This document shows, piece after piece, positions 58,043-64,000 of a stretch of DNA of 64,000 nt (its first letter is position 1; each line of letters opens with the position of its first letter). The position numbers were made by a program, and so were the translations under genes. This DNA is from an uncultured Collinsella sp. (GTDB lineage: Bacteria; Actinomycetota; Coriobacteriia; Coriobacteriales; Coriobacteriaceae). A model generated the notes under the pieces. It saw only the letters and a list, made by a program, of their open reading frames with translations, had not been told where the DNA came from and searched no databases. The DNA lies in assembly GCA_937923795.1 (NCBI GenBank), contig CALDWI010000007.1:1-64000 (forward strand), in the 5' to 3' direction.

Positions 58043-59404
58043 ATGGATACTGTTCTGAGCGTTCTCTCCTCAGTCTTTTGGGGCCTTTTGATGCTATCCG
58101 TCCTCGTGTTTCTGCATGAGGGCGGCCACTTTTTGGCGGCCCGTGCGTGCGGCGTGCGCGTCACCGAGTTTTTCTTAGGCCTACCGTGCCGCTTTGACAT
58201 TCATCGTACGTCGCGTCGCATCGGTACCAAGTTTGGCGTGACGCCGCTGCTGCTGGGTGGCTATGCCGCTATCTGCGGTATGGACCCGACCGATGTCTCG
58301 TGCGCCGACCGTGTGCTTGCGGCGATCTATCGTCATGGTCGCGTTTCGGTTGCAGACCTTTCCGTCGAGCTGGAACTGCCCGAGGAGGATGTTCTCGAGG
58401 CTTGTGCCTTGCTTTTGGGCTGGGGTTCCATTGCGCCTTGGTACGAGGAAGGGGAGAAGCCTTCACCCAGCTATTATCCGGTTAGGTACCAGACGCTGCC
58501 GCGCGATGCTGCAGGATATACCACCTTTGACGGCCGCAAGTTCGATCGAGAGCATGCGACTGCCGAGGGCGATGTGTGGGAGCTGCCGGTCACTGCTTCG
58601 GAGTTCTTCGAGCAGGAGCGTTCGCATACCTATCTGGGCCAGGGTTTTCTCAAGCGTGCCTTTATGCTGCTCGCGGGCATTCTCGTCAATATTCTGACGG
58701 GCTTTTTGCTGCTTATGAGCATCTACTCTATCGCCGGCGTATCGGTGCCGGTCGATAGCAATGTGATCGGTCAGGTTGAAGAAGGCTCTATAGCCGCCAA
58801 GGCGGGCATTGAGGCCGGCGACGCAATTCTTAGTGTCGATGGCGTGTCCTGCTCCAGCTGGATGGATGTGTATGATGCCATCGGCAAGGCTGCCGGTCAG
58901 GACGATATCGCCATTGAGTACCAGCGCGACGGCAAGAAACTTTCGACCTCGGTTGCGCTCAAGAAGGACGAGCGTTTGGGCGTTTACGCCTCTACGCAGG
59001 TGGTCCATTTGGACCCTATCACCTCGGCGCGCCTGTCGTTCTCCTATGTTCAGCAGACTGCTGAGGGCGTGATGCGCCTGCTGCAGCCGCAGCATACGAT
59101 GGAGATACTCGATCAGTCCTCCTCGATTGTGGGTATCAGCGTCATGTCTTCTCAGGCGGCGGCAGCCGGTCCCGCGACGTTCTTGACGTTTGCCGCGCTC
59201 ATCTCGTTTTCGCTGGGCTTTATGAACCTGCTGCCCATTCCGCCGCTCGACGGGGGAAAGTTGATTATCGAGATTATCCAAAAGGTTGCCGGTCGCGAGC
59301 TGCCGCTGAAGGTGCAGACAATCGTCAGCTATGTCGGCATCGCGCTCTTTGCGCTGCTGTTTGTCTACATGCTTCGTTCCGACGTCCTTCGATTTATTTT
59401 GTAG
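58043..59404 (+). CDS. rseP: RseP/SpoIVFB-type site-2 protease (M50) with inserted winged-helix-like domain
   Basis: Intramembrane zinc metalloprotease that cleaves membrane-bound regulators or signal peptides. HEGGH (residues 25-29) and the third ligand in PPLDGGK (D403) are present, with GGYAAICGMDP, a PDZ domain (about 240-330, EEGSIAAKAGIEAGDAILSVDG) and C-terminal helices. Between the first loop (about residue 84) and the second helix (about 203) lie some 110 residues instead of the usual 20-40. They include HGRVSVADLSVELELPEEDV, resembling a winged helix. ATG at 58043 is used although AAGGA is 14 bases away. 453 residues. Confidence 0.92.
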   Translation: MDTVLSVLSSVFWGLLMLSVLVFLHEGGHFLAARACGVRVTEFFLGLPCRFDIHRTSRRIGTKFGVTPLLLGGYAAICGMDPTDVSCADRVLAAIYRHGRVSVADLSVELELPEEDVLEACALLLGWGSIAPWYEEGEKPSPSYYPVRYQTLPRDAAGYTTFDGRKFDREHATAEGDVWELPVTASEFFEQERSHTYLGQGFLKRAFMLLAGILVNILTGFLLLMSIYSIAGVSVPVDSNVIGQVEEGSIAAKAGIEAGDAILSVDGVSCSSWMDVYDAIGKAAGQDDIAIEYQRDGKKLSTSVALKKDERLGVYASTQVVHLDPITSARLSFSYVQQTAEGVMRLLQPQHTMEILDQSSSIVGISVMSSQAAAAGPATFLTFAALISFSLGFMNLLPIPPLDGGKLIIEIIQKVAGRELPLKVQTIVSYVGIALFALLFVYMLRSDVLRFIL

Positions 59405-59417
59405 GGGAGTGTTTGGA

Positions 59418-60500
59418 TTGTCTTTGTCCCATCCTTTGCCGCGTGAGCTGACACGCCCCGTGTTTGTCGGCGACGTGCAGATAGGCGGCGGCGCTCCGGT
59501 GGTGGTTCAGTCCATGACCTGCACCGATACCGCCGACGCCCAGGCAACGCTTGCACAAGTTCATGCACTCGCTCAGGCGGGTTGCGATGTTGTGCGCGTG
59601 AGTGTGCCCACCGAGGCTGCGCTCGAGGGCTTTCGTACGATTTGTGCGGAGTCTCCGGTGCCGATCGTTGCCGATATCCACTTTAACCATAAGCTCGCCA
59701 TTGGCGCCGTTAAGGCCGGTGCCGCCAAGCTCCGCATCAATCCCGGCAACATCGGTGATTGGGCCAAGGTCGATGCTGTGATCGATGCCGCGGGCGCCGC
59801 TGGGTGCGCGATTCGCATTGGCGTGAACGCGGGCTCGCTTGAGCAGGATATCGCCGAGCGCGATGACCTTACGCAGCCCGAAAAGCTCGTGATGTCGAGT
59901 GAGCGTTTCGTCAAGCATTTTGAGGATCGCGGTTTTACCAATATCGTGCTTTCCGCCAAGGCCCATAGCGTGTCCACGACGCTCGACACCTATCGCGCCC
60001 TGTCGCGCGAAATCCCCCATGTTCCGCTTCATTTGGGCGTTACGGAGGCCGGAACCAAGCTCCAGGGCACCATTAAGAGCTCTGTGGGCCTGGGTATTCT
60101 GCTTTCCGAGGGCATTGGCGACACCATGCGCGTCTCGCTTACGGCCGATCCGGTCGAGGAACCGCCGGTCGCCTGGGGTATTCTGCAGTCGCTTGGCCTT
60201 CGCCGCCGTGGCCCCGAGATCGTCTCGTGCCCCACGTGCGCTCGCTGCCAGGTCAACCTCATTCCTATCGCCGAGGAGGTCACCGAGCGGCTTAAGAACT
60301 ACTCCGCGCCGCTTTCGATCGCCGTTATGGGATGCGCGGTCAATGGCCCCGGCGAGGCTTCTGACGCCGACTTGGGCGTTGCCTGCGGACGAGGTCAGGG
60401 CCTGCTCTTTTCGCACGGCCAGATCATTGGTAAAGTAGCTGAGGACCAAATTGTCGACGCGCTTATGGCCGAGGTCGACAAGCTAATTGAGGAGAAATAA
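59418..60500 (+). CDS. ispG: 4-hydroxy-3-methylbut-2-en-1-yl diphosphate synthase
   Basis: Iron-sulphur enzyme of the MEP pathway making HMBPP. The TIM barrel contains VVVQSMTCTDTADAQATLAQ, DIHFNHKLAIGAVKAG, KLRINPGNIG and GVTEAGT; cluster cysteines are in SCPTCARCQVNL and MGCAVNGPGEASDADLG. TTG at 59418 with GGGGAG 8 bases upstream gives 360 residues. proS begins at the next base. Confidence 0.96.
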   Translation: MSLSHPLPRELTRPVFVGDVQIGGGAPVVVQSMTCTDTADAQATLAQVHALAQAGCDVVRVSVPTEAALEGFRTICAESPVPIVADIHFNHKLAIGAVKAGAAKLRINPGNIGDWAKVDAVIDAAGAAGCAIRIGVNAGSLEQDIAERDDLTQPEKLVMSSERFVKHFEDRGFTNIVLSAKAHSVSTTLDTYRALSREIPHVPLHLGVTEAGTKLQGTIKSSVGLGILLSEGIGDTMRVSLTADPVEEPPVAWGILQSLGLRRRGPEIVSCPTCARCQVNLIPIAEEVTERLKNYSAPLSIAVMGCAVNGPGEASDADLGVACGRGQGLLFSHGQIIGKVAEDQIVDALMAEVDKLIEEK

Positions 60501-62222
60501 ATGACTCGAGCAATGTATATGTCTAAGCTGTATGCTCCGACGCTCAAAGAGGATCCGGCCGATGCCGAGCTTGCGAGCCATCGCCTGCTGCTGCGTGCCG
60601 GCATGATCCGCAAGGAGGCCGCCGGTCTCTATTCCTATCTGCCGCTCGCGTGGCGCTCGATTCGCAAAATTGAGAACATCGTGCGCGACGAGATGGACGC
60701 TGCCGGTGCCCAGGAGCTCATGATGCCCATCATGGTCGATGCCGAGCTGTGGCGTGAGTCCGGCCGTATCGATGCCTATGGTAAGGAGCTCGTGCGCTTT
60801 GATGACCGCCACGGCCGCGAGTTCGTGCTCGGCCCCACGCACGAGGAGACCGTGACCGCCTTGGTGCGCAATGAACTGCGTTCCTACAAGCAGCTGCCGG
60901 TGAATCTCTATCACATCCAGGATAAGTTCCGCGACGAGTTCCGTCCCCGCTTTGGCCTGATGCGCGGTCGCGAGTTCATCATGAAGGACGCCTACAGCTT
61001 CTCTGCCACGCAGGAGAGCCTGCAGGAGGAGTATGACAAGATGAAGCAGGCCTACGCCAATATCTGCGAGCGCTGCTACATCAAGGCCCTGCCCGTCGTC
61101 GCCGATTCCGGCGAGATCGGCGGTGACACCTCCGTCGAGTATATGGCGCTGGCCGAGGCCGGCGAGGCTTCGCTGGTCTACTGCGACGATTGCGGCTTTG
61201 CTGCCGACGACGAGGCGGCAAGCACTAAGGTTGTCGTGACCGAGGGTCCCGGCGACGGTACGCTCACCAAGGTTGAGACTCCGGGCATGGGCACCATCGA
61301 GGCCGTTGCCAAGTTCTTTGGGTTCCCCGAGAACGGCACGCGCAAGTCCCTGGCTCTCATCGACGCCGAGGGCAAGCCGGTTGTGGCCATCGTTCCGGGC
61401 GATCATGAGCTCAACGACTGCAAGGCCGAGCACGTCTTTGGCAAGGGCTATCGCATGATGACCGATGAGGAGCTCCAGACCTACGGTCTGCACAAGGGCT
61501 TTATCGGACCGGTTAACCTGCCCGAGGGCATCCGTCTGGTCTGCGACGAGAGCCTGCGCGAGTCCAAGCAGTGGGCCTGCGGTGCCAACGAGGTCGATTA
61601 TCACCTTACCGGTGCCTGCCCTGAGCGCGACTTTACCGTCGACGAGTGGGCCGACCTGGTTACCGTCGTTGCCGGCGATCCCTGCCCGCACTGCGGCAAG
61701 CCGCTCTCCGCTGCCCGCGGTATCGAGGTCTCTCAGGTATTCCAGCTGGGCACCAAGTACTCCGAGGCCATGGGTGCCACCTTTATGGACGAGGACGGCA
61801 AGGAGAAGCCGCTCATCATGGGCTGCTACGGCGTTGGCGTGTCTCGCTCGCTCGCTGCCGTTGTGGAGCAGCACAACGACGAGCACGGTATCGTCTGGCC
61901 GGTCTCCGTTGCCCCGTACGAGGTCGCGGTGATTCCGCTCGATCCCAAGAAGGAGGAGTGCGCTTTCGTCTGCGGGCAGATCGTCGAGGGTCTGTGCGCC
62001 GAGGGTATCGAGGTTGTCGTCGATGACCGTGACGAGCGTCCCGGCTTTAAGTTTGTCGACAACGACCTTATGGGTTTCCCATATCAGGTGATTCTGGGCA
62101 AGCGCGGTCTTAAGAACGGTACCGTTGAGCTTAAGGACCGTGCTACGGGCGAGCGCGAGGATGTGGTAATCGATGAGGTTGTCGCCAAGGTCGCCGAGCT
62201 TGTGAAGGCAGCACGCCGTTAA
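60501..62222 (+). CDS. proS: Prolyl-tRNA synthetase (bacterial type with editing domain)
   Basis: Charges tRNA-Pro and edits mischarged alanine. Class II motifs: RLLLRAGMIRKEAAGLYSYL, LGPTHEETVTALV, FRDEFRPRFGLMRGREFIMKD and GCYGVGVSRSLAAVVEQ. The inserted YbaK-like editing domain (about residues 230-390) includes VVAIVPGDHELND. 573 residues, the normal length of this type. ATG at 60501 with GAGGAG 6 bases upstream. Last gene of the series, followed by a strong terminator. Confidence 0.97.
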   Translation: MTRAMYMSKLYAPTLKEDPADAELASHRLLLRAGMIRKEAAGLYSYLPLAWRSIRKIENIVRDEMDAAGAQELMMPIMVDAELWRESGRIDAYGKELVRFDDRHGREFVLGPTHEETVTALVRNELRSYKQLPVNLYHIQDKFRDEFRPRFGLMRGREFIMKDAYSFSATQESLQEEYDKMKQAYANICERCYIKALPVVADSGEIGGDTSVEYMALAEAGEASLVYCDDCGFAADDEAASTKVVVTEGPGDGTLTKVETPGMGTIEAVAKFFGFPENGTRKSLALIDAEGKPVVAIVPGDHELNDCKAEHVFGKGYRMMTDEELQTYGLHKGFIGPVNLPEGIRLVCDESLRESKQWACGANEVDYHLTGACPERDFTVDEWADLVTVVAGDPCPHCGKPLSAARGIEVSQVFQLGTKYSEAMGATFMDEDGKEKPLIMGCYGVGVSRSLAAVVEQHNDEHGIVWPVSVAPYEVAVIPLDPKKEECAFVCGQIVEGLCAEGIEVVVDDRDERPGFKFVDNDLMGFPYQVILGKRGLKNGTVELKDRATGEREDVVIDEVVAKVAELVKAARR

Positions 62223-62251
62223 TCGAGCCCGCTGCGTTGAGTGCGCTTACG

Positions 62252-62295
62252 AAGCGGCCCTGCGTCTCTCGAGGGAGAGGCGCAGGGCCGCTTTT
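62252..62295 (+). terminator. Strong terminator after proS
   Basis: 19-base arms (62252-62270 with 62275-62293) with one T-G wobble, loop GAGG, followed by TTTT. Confidence 0.93.
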
Positions 62296-62318
62296 GCGTC
62301 TAAGAATCTTTTATAGCT

Positions 62319-62357
62319 AAAAGAAAAACCCCACAGCCCATTCGAGCTGCGGGGTTT
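62319..62357 (-). terminator. Terminator of the minus-strand kinase gene
   Basis: Stem 62357-62346 with 62337-62326 (one mismatch), followed on the minus strand by TTTTTCTTTT. Convergent with the proS terminator. Confidence 0.88.
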
Positions 62358-62395
62358 CCCTTTGTGCCTCCGATGCGAAATGAATCGCTCAGATA

Positions 62396-63160
62396 TTACT
62401 GATAATCGACGACGTCGATCCAGTCCTTAAGGAACTCATCGTTCACGTTGCGCTTACGAGCGAGCTCGGAAGCGGCAACGATGCTCGTCCACTGACGCAC
62501 GACCTGCATGGGCATGTCAGCGCGGTCGCAGTAGAGCTCCAGGTAGGCCTCGGCCTGGTCCTTGCTGTTGAGGGCAAAGAGCAGGTAGGTGGTGGCAACG
62601 TCAGCAGCAGGGGAGCCCTGGGTGGCGTGTGCCCAGTCGCACACATAGAGCTGGCCATCGTCGCCGACGATGACGTTGGAGGGGTTGAAGTCGCCGTGGC
62701 AAACCTTGAACTCCTTGGTCATGCCGTCCAGACGCTCCTGAAGGTTGTAGCGCGTGGTGGCATTGAGCTGATCGAGGCTGTCGATCATGCGGGCGAACTT
62801 GTCGCGCTGACGGTTGAGCAGCGGGGAGGTGTAGCCGTGGATCTCGATCTGGAGGTCGACGAACATCTCGAGGTACTCACCAAAGCGCTGGGGCTCGGCA
62901 GCCATCTTCTCGGCAAGGGTGGTGCCCGGAACCTTCTCGGTCACGAGCGCCCAGCCGTTGGCGTTCTCGAGCTGAGAAACCTCGAGAGCCTTGGGGCTGC
63001 GGATGCCGCACTCATTGATGCGGGCAAGATTCAAAGCCTCGTTGAACACGTCGGAGACGGGCTTGGTCTCGTTAAAGACCTTGACGATCTTGTCGCCAAG
63101 GTCGTAAACGACCTTGTTGCCGCGACGGACGAGCTCGGTCTTGGAATCGGGGAGCAGCAT
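62396..63160 (-). CDS. Aminoglycoside phosphotransferase-family kinase (APH/choline kinase fold)
   Basis: Kinase of the APH family; substrate unknown. The catalytic loop VCHGDFNPSNVIV (HGDxxxxN) and metal aspartate in VCDWAHATQG are intact, and the N-lobe has VVYDLGDKIVKVFNE with its nucleotide-binding lysine and EVSQLENANGWALVTEKVPG. 254 residues, somewhat short for drug-modifying APHs. Nothing else suggests resistance: many gut actinobacteria carry such small kinases for sugars, choline or unknown metabolites. ATG at 63160 with AAAGGA. It sits downstream of adhE on the same strand, behind a hairpin. Confidence 0.85.
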   Translation of the reverse strand: MLLPDSKTELVRRGNKVVYDLGDKIVKVFNETKPVSDVFNEALNLARINECGIRSPKALEVSQLENANGWALVTEKVPGTTLAEKMAAEPQRFGEYLEMFVDLQIEIHGYTSPLLNRQRDKFARMIDSLDQLNATTRYNLQERLDGMTKEFKVCHGDFNPSNVIVGDDGQLYVCDWAHATQGSPAADVATTYLLFALNSKDQAEAYLELYCDRADMPMQVVRQWTSIVAASELARKRNVNDEFLKDWIDVVDYQ

Positions 63161-63193
63161 GATTGCATCCTTTCAACGATGCGATAGAAGCAA

Positions 63194-63229
63194 CGGCGGG
63201 GGCGTGCGTTCACCCGTGCACCCCCGCCG
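63194..63229 (-). terminator. Hairpin after adhE, probable terminator
   Basis: CGGCGGGGG (63194-63202) pairs with CCCCCGCCG (63221-63229), with a further imperfect inner stem. The T-tract on the minus strand is poor (TTGCTTC), so termination may be incomplete. Confidence 0.6.
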
Positions 63230-63248
63230 CAAATAACCGTGCTAAAAA

Positions 63249-64000
63249 CTAGCAGACGGCGTAGTCCTGGGGCTCGCGGCCGTAGTAGGCGTCCAGGTAG
63301 AGCTCCTTGATCTCGCTCATGAGCGGGTAGCGCGGGTTAGCGCCGGTGCACTGGTCGTTGAATGCCTGCTCGGTCATCTCATCGAGGGTGTCGAGGAAGT
63401 ACTGCTCGTCAACACCGTAGTCGGCGATGGTCTTCTTGACGCCGATGAAGTCCTTGAGCTCCTCGAGCTTCGTGATGAAGTTCTCGAAGACCTCCTTATC
63501 GTCCTTGCCCTCGATGCCGCAGTACTTGGCCATCTCGGCGTAGTTGTGCAGCGCGTTGGGGTAAGGATACTGGGAGAAGGTACCCATCTTGACGGGTGCC
63601 TCGGCGGCGTTGTAGCGCATGACGCGGGTCAGGATGACGGCGTTGGCGAGGCCGTGGGGCAGGTGATGGAAGGCGCCGAGCTTGTGAGCCATGGAGTGGT
63701 TGAGGCCCAGGAAGGCGTTGGCGAAGGCCATACCGGCCATGCAGGAGGCGTTGTGCATCTCCTCGCGGGCGTGCGGGTCCTTGGCACCGTTCGTGAAGCT
63801 GGAGGGCAGGTTCTCAAAGACGAGCTTAGCCGCGCGCTCGGAGAGGCCCTTGGTGTAGTCGGAAGCCATGATGGAGACGTAGGACTCGATGGCGTGGGTC
63901 ATGACGTCGATGCCGGAGGCAGCGGTCAGGCCGCGCGGGGCGGTCATGCAGTTGTCGGCGTCGACGATAGCCATGTTGGGGAGCAGCGCGTAGTCGGCGA
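63249..64000 (-). CDS. adhE: Bifunctional aldehyde/alcohol dehydrogenase AdhE, C-terminal part (cut by window edge)
   Basis: The coded part is the iron-dependent alcohol dehydrogenase domain that reduces acetaldehyde to ethanol with NADH. Seen: SGIDVMTHAIESYVSIMASD, AREEMHNASCMAGMAFANAF, NHSMAHKLGAFHHLPHGLAN (metal histidines) and the C-terminal NDQCTGANPRYPLMSEIKEL. These match AdhE more closely than single-domain alcohol dehydrogenases, but the aldehyde dehydrogenase half lies outside the window, so a stand-alone enzyme is not excluded. The frame is open to base 64000. It indicates mixed-acid or ethanol fermentation. Confidence 0.88.
   Translation of the reverse strand, partial: ADYALLPNMAIVDADNCMTAPRGLTAASGIDVMTHAIESYVSIMASDYTKGLSERAAKLVFENLPSSFTNGAKDPHAREEMHNASCMAGMAFANAFLGLNHSMAHKLGAFHHLPHGLANAVILTRVMRYNAAEAPVKMGTFSQYPYPNALHNYAEMAKYCGIEGKDDKEVFENFITKLEELKDFIGVKKTIADYGVDEQYFLDTLDEMTEQAFNDQCTGANPRYPLMSEIKELYLDAYYGREPQDYAVC

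Noticed and set aside
1..64000. CRISPR arrays, insertion sequences, prophage or toxin-antitoxin modules
   Set aside because: No spaced repeat arrays, transposase motifs, phage structural genes or small paired genes were seen; the gaps are short and hold terminators or promoters.

Overview
The window is a dense, GC-rich bacterial chromosome segment, almost entirely housekeeping genes. Gene content and order point to an actinobacterium of the class Coriobacteriia, most likely Collinsella or a close relative. The reasons are: GC-rich coding with many TTG and GTG starts; a fused RmlC-RmlD protein; an mreBCD-PBP2-rodA cluster running into the TIGR03960/TIGR03936 pair and rplU-rpmA-obgE; the MEP isoprenoid pathway; glycyl-tRNA synthetase of the alpha2beta2 type; pyruvate phosphate dikinase with its regulator; and AdhE. 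The genus is inferred from memory of these lineages, not from a database search. No prophage, insertion sequence, integron or CRISPR array was seen.

Layout. 1-5400: surface polysaccharide genes (3' part of rmlB, rmlC-rmlD fusion, a membrane-anchored GT2 glycosyltransferase, a TagGH/Wzm-Wzt-type ABC exporter) ending at tRNA-Arg(UCU). 5464-13915, minus strand: a compact aromatic amino acid operon, read as aroF, tyrA, aroB, aroA, aroC, pheA, aroE-aroK fusion, aroQ. It covers DAHP formation to chorismate plus the branches to prephenate, phenylpyruvate and 4-hydroxyphenylpyruvate, and has a terminator hairpin in its leader. 14118-20204: tRNA-Arg(CCG), a CtpE-like P-type ATPase, a zinc-ribbon membrane protein, a cyclophilin and a TPR membrane protein.

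20320-33995: the rod-shape and elongasome cluster (mreB, mreC, mreD, PBP2, rodA), a conserved protein of unknown function, the radical SAM pair, then rplU, rpmA, obgE, nadD, yqeK and rsfS. 34091-35305, minus: dinB. 35546-38053: rpsP, khpA, rimM, trmD, lepB. 38113-45083: glyQ, glyS, the PPDK regulator and ppdK, which carries a one-base frameshift. 45294-51916: rplS, rnhB, yraN, comM, dprA, trmFO and a Xer recombinase that lacks a normal start codon. 52136-62222: rpsB, tsf, pyrH, frr, uppS, cdsA, dxr, rseP, ispG, proS. 62396-64000, minus: an APH-family kinase and the 3' end of adhE.

How the genes work together: translation and ribosome maturation genes are interleaved with envelope synthesis. 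UppS, Dxr and IspG make the lipid carrier; MreBCD, PBP2 and RodA use it for wall elongation; CdsA makes phospholipid; LepB and RseP process membrane proteins. No wholly new system was recognised. The points most worth checking are the AUA-type start of the Xer gene, the ppdK frameshift beside its regulator, the repeat-rich ppdK promoter, the attenuator-like hairpin ahead of the aro operon, an extra winged-helix-like domain inside RseP, and the unidentified membrane proteins around mreBCD.
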